A stretch of 64,000 nt of DNA from Pachyseris speciosa (Eukaryota; Cnidaria; Anthozoa; Scleractinia; Pachyseridae). This document shows, in pieces, positions 12,905 to 26,762 of this stretch. The stretch is taken from contig JAEMWC010000611.1 in the NCBI GenBank assembly GCA_016490735.1, positions 197,501 to 261,500 of the forward strand, in the 5' to 3' direction. Both the position numbers and the translations under genes were made by a program. The notes below the pieces were generated by a model. That model saw nothing but the letters and a program-made list of their open reading frames with translations. It ran no database searches and had not been told where the DNA came from. The stretch's first letter is position 1. The number at the start of each line of letters is the position of its first letter.

Positions 12905-13061
12905 CTCGGGTTACCGTCCCTGCTCCTTCTGTTCCACGAATTCTCGCAAGGACTGGGTCTAAATGTCTTTGCTTTAGTCTCCCAAGGATCTTTTCGCAGC
13001 TTTCTTTGGTCAACCTGTCATTGGTGGTGTTCCAATCGCAGAGGTGTTCATTTGCCTGATT
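12905..13061 (-). CDS. GBP exon G (C-terminal helical domain)
   Basis: Helical-domain exon of the GBP, beginning [10 protein letters not shown] and containing [20 protein letters not shown], a GBP-like long-helix segment. The acceptor is TTAAACAG, in phase 0 with the previous exon. The donor CGAG|GTAATC leaves phase 1, so at least one more exon must follow at lower coordinates. I could not find it. Confidence 0.75.
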
Positions 13062-16000
13062 CTGTTTAACAAACAATTCAGTTGGCTACCGGACAGTATT
13101 TAGTACAAATTGCATAACACTGAACTGAATTATGTACTCCCGTTAGAGTTAACCAATAAATTTACACAGCTTTCAGTGGTAATTGATCATTTTCATAGGA
13201 TCTTTCCCTTTTCTGTCCCCTTATGACAAGATATGTAAACTGGTTCGAGCCGCGAAAACAAATTGCAGATTTCACACTTCAGTAGAAATTATGGCCTTTT
13301 GCAAACCGTGAACTGCTTCCACGTATCCAGGGGGTGACGAATGGTCCTTCGAAAACGTTAGCTAGATTTCACGATTCTCGCACTCTCGTCTTTTTGGCGA
13401 CTATGTGCGTCTCGCAGTCTCATTTTTTTTTTCACGAAGCCGTCTTGTTAATCCAGTTACAGACGAGCAAGTTTTCCTTGACAAGTGTCATTGACAATTT
13501 TTATTTGCTCATATTTATGAACGACAAATTTTCTTTGACAAGTTTTGCCTTCACAAGTTTTATTTGCTGGTGTGAACGAACGAACAAGTTTTCTTTGGCA
13601 AGTATTCACTGTAGCCAGCAATTCAATTAAACGGCGGACAACATTTTATTTGACAAGTTTTCCTTGTCGACCCGTACAGACGAACAAGTTCTGCAATGTG
13701 TCAAGTTTTTCCTTGACAAGTGCACTTGTTCAAAAACTAGCATGCTAGGTTTTGAACAAGTGCACTTGTCAAGGAAAAACTTGACAATTTTACCTTTACA
13801 CACCAGCAAATAAAGTTTGTCAAGTCAAAACTTGTCAAGGAAAACTTGCTCGTCTGTAACCGGCTTTAAGTTTTTGAAAAAGTGCACTTGTCAAGGAAAA
13901 ACTTGACAAGTTGCAAAATTTGTTGGTCTGTACGGGTGGACAAAGAAAACTTGTCAAGAAAATTGTTTTCCGCTGTGTTATTAAATTGCTGGCTAAAGTT
14001 AATACTTTTCAAAGAAAACTTGTTCATTCGTTCACACCAGTAACTAAAACTGTTGTCAAGTCAAAACTTGTCAAGGAAAACTTCGTGTGTAACCGGCTTA
14101 AACATGAGCAATATAAAATTGCTAATGACACTTGTCAAGGAAAACGTGCTCGTCTGTAATCGGCTTTAATTGGAGTCTCAAGCTTTTGCAACAGTCAAAA
14201 TGTCTCGGGTCGTTTACCATTTGTCAACAAAGACCGAAAATTCCGGTTGGAAATTCAAATAGTACAGCTCATTCCACCGCAATGTTTCCGAAACAGATGG
14301 AAATCCTCAGACATAATCCTCTTTTTCCATTCCAACCGAAATGACCGGAAAATCTTGTACCATTTGTCAAACCATACTCGCCCCGGTCCGTTTTCGGGCG
14401 CTTTGCCGGACAAAAAGCCAGTACCATTGGGAGCGTTCCATTCCGACCGGTTTTTTGTGCCAATGGTAAAGGCTCTCGGACTAGCCAAACCGCTTTGTCA
14501 GGAAAAGCCAGTACCACAGAGAACGTTTCATTCCAACCGGTTTTCTCGTGCAAATGGTAAACGCTCTCGGGCTCGCAAAGGAAAACGCCAGTCTCGCCGT
14601 CTCGCAAAGTCACGAAATAAAATACGTTTTATCTTAAATAGCTTGCAAATTTACATGCCTTCGTTTACACGTGCGAATCGCGCGATGGGGCTGTCAACCT
14701 TCTTCGTGCTGGAATGATTGCATAGAATTATATACTAAACACATTTTGGGTCTCATACCTTAAAACTCTCAAGGACCATATCCGTATGCTCTGAGGAGAT
14801 TGCCATCGTTTCTTGACGAAATGTGTCCATACCAAGATGAATAGCAATTTGATGACTAGTTAGGATTTCTCTTTCATCGCATGGTAGTCTAGAAAGATCG
14901 GCAGACATTTTCTTATCATATGCCACCAAAGCGTTTTTCTTGGCCTCATCACATTTTTCATGCACATAAGTCTTCCACGCTGATTGTAAGTTTGGAATGC
15001 TGCGAGGATCGTTGATAGCTTGTAAATAAACCTTGGCCAAGATTGCCAGTGCTGTCATGTTAAAGTTGTAAAAATATGAAGATTAGGAGCGCACAGGTGC
15101 TTCTGTACTATTTTGCATTGGTTAGTAACAGCCGGCGGAACCCTTTTGATACTGAACGTAGGTGAAAAACAGAACGTTTATTAGGAAGCTGCAGCTAGCA
15201 ATCTAGCGCTGAAAGCCGCAAGCGACTGCGGAAGAATTCCTTCATTCATTCCTTTTCGTTTGTACCTTGCTTCATTATATCTTAGGGAACCAAAAGACAG
15301 CGGTGAAAAGATCAGGCTGATGTTTTCAAGTTTCGACCGTCGATACCGGTGTTTGAACACTCGGCGAGAAAATGGGTCATTCAGTCTCCTCAAGAGAGCA
15401 AAGTAACGAGATCGAAATACATCAACGTATCTACACTAGACTGCGTCTCCTCGCAACTTCTCGCGCGCGCGTCTTTCGCCCGCCCCACAATCCATCGCCG
15501 AAATTAGAGACTACTTGCAGTCTATATCTACACTGACCAGGAAAAATGTTTTCAAGGCTTGAATTCATGAGAAATTCCACGTACACATGTATTAGGTGGT
15601 GAAGTTAACGCAGCGAGTCCATCTTCGCGACTCTTTTGTAGTCGCTAGAATTTCAGAGACCACCACATCATCGTTTGCTGATAAACGTTTAATAGTATAC
15701 CGGCGTCAAACGAATACCGTTTTGCATAAGAACCATCGTCGCGCGCTGCGTGCGCTCCTCGGTTTTTCTGCTGCAACAGTATTCGTTTGACGCCGGTATA
15801 CTACTTAAACCCCCATCCTAGCAAGCAAGGTATTTGCGCACCTGTTGTCCGGCCAATTAAACAAGTGGGGTGTTGCATATCTGTGTGACACCCTATTGAA
15901 CAAAAGGGGTTGTTGCATATCTGTGTCACCCAATTAGAGAAAAGGGGCACCAAGTACATATGGATAACACCAGAGCACAACAGCTGTGGAACTCTTTGCC

Positions 16001-19000
16001 CCTGCAAATGCAAGAGGCATTGCTTGTTTTTATGGAAGAGCTTGAGGACACCCTCGCAATTGGAAATACCTCCCTCGATTGGGTCGTCAAGCACGCAACG
16101 CCCGCTTTTCACGTTTTGTTCGAAGCCTTTGTTGAGTATGTATTTGATATCACAGAGCAACTAAACATCATTGTTAATCCTGCGTTTGAAGAGGAAGCCA
16201 CACGATCCAGATTGGGACGCTTTGGAATTCGAAGCAGACCGCCAGGAAGAAGCAAAATACCCCGCCTCTTTCCCCGAGCATGAAGACTCCGGCTGTCTTG
16301 GATGTGATTGATTTAAGTGCAACACAACCTTTTCTTTAAAACTTCCACTGGCAATCTGAACAAGAACAGCTTTCAGCAGCTTTCAAAAAGTTTGAAGTCT
16401 TTTGCGTGCCAGTTTGTTTGATATTTTGTAAATGTTTCTGATTCCACCCAATACTTTCCCTTTCTTCCAACTTGAAAGCAACAAAGAAACTTGAATTTTT
16501 TTTCCTTCATTTCCCACGGAAGTCTCCACAGAAAATCCATCACCTTGTTTTTTGTCACACATATTTAACTGGTACACCCAATTGAAGAAAGAACACCTTT
16601 GGGCACATGGCAACTACAAATGAATCGCTTGCTGAAGCTATCGCTACACTTCCGCCTGAGTTACGGGAGAGAATTGCGCGAGAGCTTGTTGCCGGAAAAC
16701 TTTACGAAAGGAAAAAATTTGGTTGGGCCAAAGTCCACGCGAATATCTTTGAGCTTGATTATTGTAAACAATGCAAAACAAATTACAAAAACCACCGTCT
16801 TTAAAATTTTGCACAGTTGGGAAAGAAAACTGTATAATGACTGTTTTTTGTAAAAAAATGTTTCAATCGTGTTAAAATGTGTGTTGGAGAAAAAATTAGA
16901 TAAAAATGTCAGTAACTATTGGAGAAAAGCATTGACCAATTGAACTATGAACTGTCTGCAGGATTGTAGTGCCACACATTTAAACAAATATTTTTTCTTT
17001 GAAGAAATGATTGCTTTGATGGTAATCTTTTTTCATTTCGTGCAAGACGACCTTATTCATCCAATTGTACGCGAGGTGAAACAAGAAATGGATCGTGTTG
17101 TGAACGAAATTTTCGCCCAAGGTACGCCCATTTGAAGAAAAGAGACACCCATCAAATGACAACCCAGCGTTTGAAAAGCTGCAGATGTGGGAAAAGAGTC
17201 GAGGAATTGTCCAAAAACTTCTATATAATGATTTCTGATCTTCACCTTTTCCGTTTAATGTTTGTGGAAGACCAATTTTTTAAACAGAACAAGCTATATT
17301 TTTACAAGCTTGAATGGGGAGGTGGAAAGTTTTTTCAAGACTGTTTAGTTTCAGATAAACTTTTCTAAGAGGCGAAAAAAAATGTGGACATCTTTTTACA
17401 TATATTAACCAAACTTGGTTCTTTGGCCTAACAATTGCCTGAAGAAATTCCATGACAATTATCAAATGCCATCAGACGTTTGGAAACTATTGTTGCTTGG
17501 CACGATATTTAACCCCAAGCCCCAACTTCTCCTTTGTGTTAATAGCGTTGCGCGCCAAAGCGTGCCCCCATTGTCTCTCTCTCCAAGGAACCGCATCGAG
17601 TGCTTTCACCATTTTTTTGTCAGCAGCATGCTTGCATTTTTTCTCGTCCGAAGCATATTTTTTTGCCCAATGCCCACAACTACTGTAATCCACGTCGTGT
17701 TGCATTGCATTTGCATCCGTTGGTTTTTGAAAGATTTCCCGGATCTCCCCCGTCTCCGGATTGTAGTCCAGTTGCCGGTCGAGGGGGTCGTATGGGCCGG
17801 TGTAGTTGTGTCCCGGAAGAGTCCAACCTTTCTTCGGTTTCGGAAGTTTCCCAATCATCGCATGGATGTCAACACCCGAACCATAGTAGTTTCGCGCGGT
17901 CTTCTGGAGAACATCCAAGAAGCCATGGTGGTTCGGCATAGCTTTGGAGAAAGCTTTCAAAAACTTCGGGTTTGTTGCAAACTTCGGAACCAAGACCCCG
18001 TAGCGAGTGAACTGCAGGTCGACAAAGTCTCCCAACCCCGAACCAACAACCCCCTTTCCATATTCCTCCCACTTGATCCAGGACCCATAGCTTCGCGTTC
18101 CACCTTGGTCCTTGTACTCTTTGTGCTGCCGTTTGTATTCTGCAACCAAGGCGCGCCCCTCTTCCAGAGAAACAACTGGGCCTTTAAAAAGAGTCGGATC
18201 GGATACAACAGTCCACAATTTCTTGAAATCCACAAACGGGAAAGGAATGGGAAGTCCAGAGCCCTCTGGAAGAGAGGCCCCCGCTCGTTTCCCGACTTTG
18301 GCAAGAACCTTGTTTTTGTTATCCCACAAACCCCACACTTAACTTTCAACATTTTCCGGTTGTTTTTCGTCGTGACAATCCTTTCCGTTCCAGGTACATT
18401 CGGAGTTTTCCGTTTGTCCCGCACGCAGTACACATCTGCCATCACGCTATATTTTCGAAGTAATTTTTCACAACTCTCTCGTTTTCGCGGACATTTCTGG
18501 AAAACATTCGGAGAATATTCCGATAACTTTTCCCGCTATTACGTTCATTGAAGAACAACAAACAATAGTATCCGCATCGCACACTGTCAAGCGCTTGTAT
18601 TTGGTTGTTGTTGCGCAGAAAGGATTCGTTCCCCGCTTTTCACATTTCACTTTCCCATTCCACAGGAGGGTGCTGTCCAAAAGAGTCGAAATATTCCACA
18701 TCTTTTCCATGCCAGCAAGCGACCCAGCAATGTGTTCCCAAACTACCAAAGGTATCCAAGTTCAAAATGCAGGGTGAGTGGCGGAAAGGTTTGGGTTCGT
18801 TTCGGGAGAAAATCCCTTTGATGGGGATACCGAGATATTTGCACCAATTAGTGAAATCAATGTTCGAGAGCAAGACATCCCCAAATTTCATTTTTTTTCT
18901 CCCAATCTTCCCAAGTCCTCCAAACAGGCGGCGAGCGATACCACGGTGGATTGATTTGCATTCCAGTTCCTCGCGAAGGAGGAGGAGGTGGTGGAAGTCG

Positions 19001-22000
19001 TGGCAACGAGCGTCTCGAGCGGGAGGGCCTCACTTGCATTCCTTTTCCCAAGACGCTTTTCACGAGGGACAAAGCAAGGGGAACCCCGATGGAAGCCAGC
19101 ATCCAAGAAATCCACCATACTGCGCAGTTCCTCTACCACGAACCGCGCCTTTTCCAACCAAATACCTTTCAATCCCCTTTCTCTGGTATGGCGACAACAT
19201 TTGTGGGAGTCGGTAAAGCTCCACTTCCCTTGGTTTATACCCCTTTCCAAAACTTTTCTTCAAAACTTTGTCCGCTGCAAAACTCAGCCCCGCAGTTGCC
19301 AAAGCTTTGGCGGCAGATTTGGCCGCTGGCACAAGCAACGGCCAAGCCAAATTGAACACCGTCGAAAAAAGATTCCCACCACTCTACGCCATTTTTTCAA
19401 TCTGCGTCTGGGAAATCTTGAGATTTGCGCCGCGTCTCTCACTGGCGGCTTTCTTCATGCGTTTTATTTGGGTGTCCGTGAAAAGAAGGGAATCACCATT
19501 CCCAATTTGAGCGGGTTTGAGCCGCAGAGTCACAGCCGTGCGCGATTTAACAGCTTTTCGCAGGTAGCGCGATGCGAAACGGGGTGTACGTCGTAGCCAT
19601 CTCATACTAAAGAAAAGAATTTTCGCATCTATCCCACAACCAACTCGTTTCCAACCTGCTTGATCACAACCTCTTCCTCGTTCAAGATGGCTGCGAAGAT
19701 AACGTAATGTTGCGCATTGGCGTCCTCGTTCAGCCGATAGTGCAGAATCAGTGTCTTCGCATCGCCCGTCACACTTTCTTTGGTCGCGCGAAGGTCGAAG
19801 TACACAACAGGGTACAGAGACGAATAGTTGTCCACGCTGATTTGGGTTCCAGAGTTGGGGTCGTTTCTTCTTTAGCGGAACTCAATCAAATCTCGGCGGA
19901 TGCGGGTTTTGTCCTCTCAGTCGTAGTCGAGCTCGGGATAGTCGAGCCGTATTGCAACCGGCAGGTGCTCAGTTTTGCGGAATCGTCTCCGTCGAGGTCG
20001 AACGTGTCAAAGCTGTACGGGTTGTATTGCAGAGCGTTTTGTTTCCGCGACTGTTGGAAGAAGACAAAGACATGCTTCGCATTCTTGACATCGGAGGAAA
20101 TCTGCCACTGGCCATCCGTGTCTCGTCGGGCAGAGCTGGGGACCAGGGTTTCATGCAAGAAGGTCCATTTCATTGGTTTCAGAAACTGTTAGTTCATGAG
20201 TTTTTGCCCTTCTGGCGTCATTTCCAATTTCGGAACCCACAATTCCAACTTTTTGACCACAATTCTCCGCCCAGTGTTGTTATTCTGGAAAATCATCTCG
20301 TCATCGCCCTGCAACACAATTTCGTGCTCACGCTGCATCGGGGGGAGAAGCCTGTTCCACAGCTCCGCGAAGAACGAATAGTGTTTGAGAGGAATCACGG
20401 TTTTCACCGTCCCTGCCCCCCCGCGAAAGTTTGTGTCGTGCTTCGATGCCTCTGTTGGTGGCAGTGGCAGGGGTTATTACAGTCGTGTTGTTGGTGTCCA
20501 GGTACCAAAACTCATCTTTTGCCACGAATATTCCAACAGCGTTTTGATAAAAATGTTCTCGTGGACACCATTCGCCTCGTTAAGTTTCTTTCCCGCGGAT
20601 ATTACCGTCAAAGTCTTGATCAACGAGAAAGAACCATTGACCGGTGCCGATTGTGTGTCATATGCAATGTCTGCCCCATCGGCAAGAGCTTCGAGGCCGT
20701 ACTCGACGTTGAAGTAAGCGTTGTACCAATCGTGCACAACATTCCAGTCTCTTGAAAAGAACTTGTACCCTTTCTTCGTCTGGTGTTGCGCATTTCCCGG
20801 GAGCACGAGCGGCGTGTTGAGATTGATGCGCTCGTAGTCCACCTTCTCAAGATTTTTCGGAGATCTGAACCAGGCCATGGCGTATACAACCAAAATAAAT
20901 TTCAAAGACGATTGGCCAAAATTTGGGTAAGCTTCCACATTGCATCTCCCCTCTGTACCCCTCGCTTCCCCAACAGTTGTCGGATTTTTTTTGCTCCTCT
21001 CTCATCCATGATCGGCGGCCCCATCTCTTTGGGGGGTTCCACAGGCAAATTGGTTTTTGTTTCACCGGCTTCGCAGTACCACAGTCCATGACCTCGTCGC
21101 GAATCACGCCCGTTCCTTTGTGCATGTAACGATACCACCCGGTTCACAGGTCGAAGATTCATCCACTCACTCGGGTTGTTCATCAAGACACAATATACAC
21201 CAGAAAGAAATTTCAAGTTGCGGTGTCGACCGCCCGAATCACAAGAGCCAAAGCCACGTCTGTGCCGTTGATATCCAGAATGTTGTTTCTCCAATCTGTG
21301 ACGCGTATTGCGATCGAATCGATCCGGCTTCCGCCAACGGGGTGGAATTTCAAACGCCGCGGCTCCTTTGTGAAGGGATAACTGACTGGCAGGCCCACGG
21401 TAAAAACGCTGAACAAAACGTCGTTCGCCACATCGTCCACCTTCCTCGTTATCAAGTCACAATGGATGAAAACCCAGTCCACACCCCTTGTTATGTTTGA
21501 GATTCTCTCCCCCAAAAAACTTGTCTCGCCCGTCAAAATCTTCTTGTCGAAGCCCAACAGTTCGGCGGACTCCCCGACAGAGAGGTCGAGTTCGTAGTCT
21601 GTGGTGATCATGATTACAACTCAAATCAAAGTACAGATTGAAAATGTGTTTTTTCTCCGTGGCAGAAGGGTCGACGAAACCCGTGTGCGCCTGCAAATAT
21701 GAGACGAGGCTGGTGTAACCATACATCCCATCGGGGAATGTCAAAGTTTCCCAAGCTTCGCCCTTCTTTCTCCATTTCAGCTTGTTGTTGTTGTCCTGCG
21801 CCGCCACGTTGTGCCAAGAATAGCTGTGCCATGATCAGCTCGTAGAGGGTGGCCTCGTTGTTCCGCGTTGGGTCGAGCTCGAACGGAGGGTGGAAACACA
21901 CCCGAAAATCGTGGGTCTTTTGGTTGTGGCGCCCCGGCTCCAGCAACGCAAGCCGAGAGTCAATCAGCAGGTGGAGAGTCATCCTATATAGTCCCGCAAA

Positions 22001-25000
22001 ATTTTCCGACCTTGAGCTCGAGTCAACAAGTTGTATTTGACGAGTTTGGAAACCAACTGGGTGATATCTTGTCGCAGTTTGCGGGAAGTATTTCCTGGTC
22101 TCAAAAAGCCAAGCTTTACATTCAGATCGTTGATCATCCTCTCTTCCTCTGTGCCCACCGCGCTCCCCTCCATCCATTCTTCAAAGTCTTCCTCTTCGTC
22201 GCCAGCAACAGCGGGTCTGCGGGCTTGGATTTCCTCTGAGACCTTTTCCAAAGACGATATCTCACGGGCGGGTTTCGCCGATTCCAGCTCGCTTGAAGGC
22301 GACGCCGTGAACAAAAAATGTGTCGACGAAGCTCTTGTGGAAGCTTCAGGCGAGCCAAGCAATCCCTTCAAATATATGATGCTCGACATGAATAAATCGA
22401 CCAACATCCAAAACATTACTGGCACCACAATTGGAAATTTCGCCAATTCCCCACACCGAATAAACAGAAACGCTTATTCTTTCACAATTGTCAGCAGTGC
22501 AAACAGACAATACACAGCAAAGATTGGGTTCGAATTTACTCCACTTTCCGTTGGCCGCTACACCTTTGTTGTGGATTATTTCCCTCCCGACCCGCATGAC
22601 TTTCGGGTCGAAGCTTCTTTTAGGACAATTAACCTGAGTTTGGTGGGAAATGTCCAAAGAACTTTTAACCCCACCCCTTCTTCTCCAGGCTATGTGAAAA
22701 AATTGCTCGAATTCGAGAAGACACGGATGGGCGGGGGTTCCCTTATCATCGTGTTGCTTGGAAAGACCGCTTCTTTGAACCCAACGGCCCACTTGATAGT
22801 TTACAGGGTCCACGTATGTGCTTCAAAGGTGTCTTCGGTTTTGTTGGACCCCGCTTTCACGGTGACAAATGGGACGTTGGTTTTTTAAACTGATTTGAAC
22901 CTGGTGGGGCACCAAATTCGTGATGTGAAAGACGTTGATTCGAGTACCAACGTTGAGGACGCCGTTAACAAAAAATATGTGGACGAGCATTTTCTGCGAA
23001 TCGATTGCTCGTCCACAATGACTGGAAACCTCAATATGTTCGCCCACACAATAACAAATCTCACTGACGGAACCGCCCCGTCTGATGCTGCCACCGTGTA
23101 GCCAGGAGCTCTGCACAAAACCAGACTATGGTGAAGTTATTTTGAGAAATGGGTCTCAATGGATACAAGGTAACCTGGACATGCGCGACAACTGCATCAA
23201 AAACCTCAGGGGTCCCACATACGATACAGACGCAGCAAACAAGGCTTATGTCGATGCGCATTTTCTCAAACTCGCTGGTGGACAAATGGCGGGGGATATT
23301 GACATGAATGACAACGCACTCGCGAACTTGAAAGACCCTGTGAACGAAAGTGATGGGGTGAACAACAAATATGTGGACAAGGCTCTTGTGGAATCGTCTG
23401 GGCCGCAGGCCAACCCCTTTAAATATTTGATGGATGATGCCAATGAATCGAGTGATGAATTCAACATCAAGAACACGAAAATTGAGAACTTCGCGAAATC
23501 ACCGCACCCAACGAATAAAAATGCGTATGTTTTCACTCTTGTTGACGAGAAAGACGGAACTGAAAGGTATCTTTCTATGATCAGTTTCAATCTTTTTTGC
23601 CTTTCAATCGGTTTTGTCACCTTGGTTGTTGAGTTTAGCCCCGGAAATGCGAAACTTGAGTGTTCAAGAAAGCGCAGATACTGCCACCATTGAGTCGCAA
23701 GTTTCGAAAATATTTCAACCCAATCATAAAATTTAACAAACAGACAACGGGTCAAAAGGAGTACATTTATCTTCTCCGCGCGAAAACTGCTCACCAAGAC
23801 CCCCAGGGGCATTTGATTGTTTACGGTGTAAATGATTATTTTTCGAATGTGTCTTCCATTGTTTATTACCAAGTTTTTGTTATAGAAAAAATGGACGAAT
23901 GGTGTTACAAACCAACTTGGATTTGTGGGGGCATCGGTTGGTGAATAACGGACAAGGGGGCTTTCCTTTTGATTCCAATGGAAGAATCAGCATGCACGGC
24001 GATTTCAATAGGAATGGTCACAACGTGGTCGGAAAGAATGGGGGCGGTTTCGAAGTCGATGATGAGGGGCGAGTAAAAATGCATGGAGATTTGGATTTGA
24101 ATGGGCATGGAATTCACGAGGTGTTACGTTTTCAAGCGGATAATATCATTTTACTAAAAAACCTGGATCTGAACGGGAAAACCCTGACGGGGCGTTCTAA
24201 CCTTCATTTAAATGGATATTTTGAGTTTAATAATGACAGAAAAACAAACGTTTATTTCAAGCCAAACCAGATTCATGGAGTTATACCCTTTTATGGTCAG
24301 AATATGACTGTGAAAAATGTGGATGTTTATTTCATGAACATTTCTGGCAATGATTCCTTCGATTTCACTTTCAGTGGTGAAAGTTTGGTTAGTTATTTCA
24401 AGTTCATTTCAATTGGAAATGGTTTTCATTAAGTGGGGAGGTTTGGAAGCATCAAAACCGTCGTTAAAAATTATGTGTCAGGTGTTGTTTCTTTCATTTC
24501 CAGAGCTACCACCAGCGCGAAAGGCAGCCTTCTTTTGTCATTCGAACTTTTCTAACCCTTTGATATACAAATGGTGAGCACGCACATTGACAACTTTCTT
24601 TGTACATACACCTGGTGCAACTGATGTGACAAATGCCGCCTGGTCTGCCCCTGCAAAAATCCCAAACTGAAGTGGTGCGAGCAGGAAAAACTTCGCGCGG
24701 CTATGCTTGCTGCACAACCAAAGGGCTCTTCTTACGACACTGTCTTCTGAAATTTTTCTGAAAAAATATACAGCCATGAGGTTGCTCAAGAGGAAACCCC
24801 GACCACCTCCCCTCAACATCTTCGACTTCAACCAGATTGACCCGACCCTTTTGAATGACACCTTTGAGATGTTGAAACACCTCTATGCTTTTTACCACAG
24901 GAAGCATTGGGGCTACGACAACCTTTTCCGACTGCAGCAGCGCAGAAACCTGCTTTGCAATGTGGTTGCAGGGAGGGCTGTGCTGACTGTGGCTGTCGCG

Positions 25001-26513
25001 GAAGGAATCACTCTCAATCGTGGCGTCATTGCCAGTCTGACCGCTTTCGGTGCTGTCGTCAAAATTGTCGCAACTGCGAAGAGATACGACAAGAAAGCGG
25101 AGAGAGCCGCCTTCGCATGAGTGGAATACAAGAAAATTCTAGATGCCATCAGGTTTCATCTCCGGGGAGAACCTTTCGACCAGGAAGGTTTTCTTGACAA
25201 GCTCAAAATGATCGATGACTTTGTTTCCGATCACTACATGGAAATTCCGGAAAAACTACAGGTGGAGTACACCAAACATTTCACTGCAAACTGACGACGC
25301 TGCACCAACAGTCGAACCTTTGTTTTGCCCTTTGCTGTGTCTTTGGCTGGATTTTCGAGAAAGCTGGGGAAATTCTTACGAGAATTTCTTTTTTGCGCGG
25401 CCAAGCTTCCTCTGGAACCGCTTCGAAGTAGTCGTGGAAGAAAGAAACATAATTTACCGACCTCTTGTTTGGTTCCGGAAAGTTCGCGAACTCGTGTATG
25501 ACATTTCCCAAAAACTTCCATCGCGCCGCGCCACACTCTTGCCCTCCAGACAACGCGCAGGTGGTGACGGCGTTGAAAATGTTGTGCTTTTCCAGAGTTT
25601 TGCGGATGTGGGTTTGGGAAATCACAACTGGCAGCCAGCCTCTCTCTTCTCTGCGGGGGTGAAGCAATGTGTCGAGCGTCTCCACCATCCCGCATTTTGG
25701 GCAAACAAGTTCGAAATGTTCGGTTTTTCCATAATCTTTTTCCCACAATGCCGTTCCCTTCTTTTTTCCCGTATGTGGGAGGTTTTTGAAAATCTGCGAT
25801 CCCCTGCCAAGCTTTTTGTTTTTCTTTTTCTCCAATCTCGATTGCGAACATAGTTGACTTTTGGGGACGTGGGTTTAAATCCCGCTCAGGGCAAATTTTC
25901 TTTCAAACATTTATTCAATTAAAATATGATTATTTGGGGTGTACAAGGTTAGGGTTTCCTTCATAGACAGAATTTATATATAAAATTTGCCTTGAGCGGG
26001 ATTTGAACCCACGTCCCTCCGTATACTAGTCGGGTGTGCTGACCACTACACTATCAGGAAGAACCATGCTGGCAACACGGCAATCGAAGATGTGATTTAC
26101 GTGCTCGAAGACGTGATATCCCGGGAAATTTACTTTCAAGGTGACAAGTCAGGGGAAGCCTATAACTCCATTTGAAACCCAACTAAGGATCAATTACTGA
26201 TGCACGACCGGAGTCAACTTAGCCAGCATGGTTGTCCTGATGGTGTAGTGGTCATCACACCCGGCTAGTATACGGGTGGACGTGGGTTCAAATCCCGCTC
26301 AGGGCAAATTTTCTTTCAAACATTTATTCAATTGGGGGTGTACAGGGTTAGGGTTTCCTTCATATACAGAATTTAATTAATCAAAATAAGCCTGTATCCG
26401 TAATTAGATCCTCCCTTGTCATCCGCTAAGTTGATTCCGTTCGTGCATCAGTAATTGATCCTTACTTGGGTTTCAAATGGAGTTATAGGCTTCCCCTGCC
26501 TTGTCACCTTCAG

Positions 26514-26565
<52 letters not shown>

Positions 26566-26762
26566 CTCTTCACAAGCATCAGTCACAAACAGTTAATCTT
26601 CATGAAGAAACATACACTATCACAAATGAAGATAACCCACATGTTTTGTTCCACACCTATATTTCGACCACATAAAGTGGTCTTTTACCCTGATAAAGAC
26701 CACTTTATGTGGTCGAAATATAGGTGTGGAACAAAACATGTGGGTTATCTTCATTTGTGATA

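Noticed and set aside
15410..15560. Small RNA gene in the GC-rich patch
   Set aside because: No conserved snRNA or tRNA element was visible; the repeats of CTACACT look like remains of a repeat.
17415..18551. Long plus-strand open frame of 378 codons
   Set aside because: It is the shadow of the PLA2-domain gene on the minus strand, which has recognisable motifs and gene-block context.
26234..26305. Functional tRNA-Thr gene
   Set aside because: The anticodon stem has a mismatch, related copies share a SINE body, and one is truncated. A SINE head is the simpler reading.
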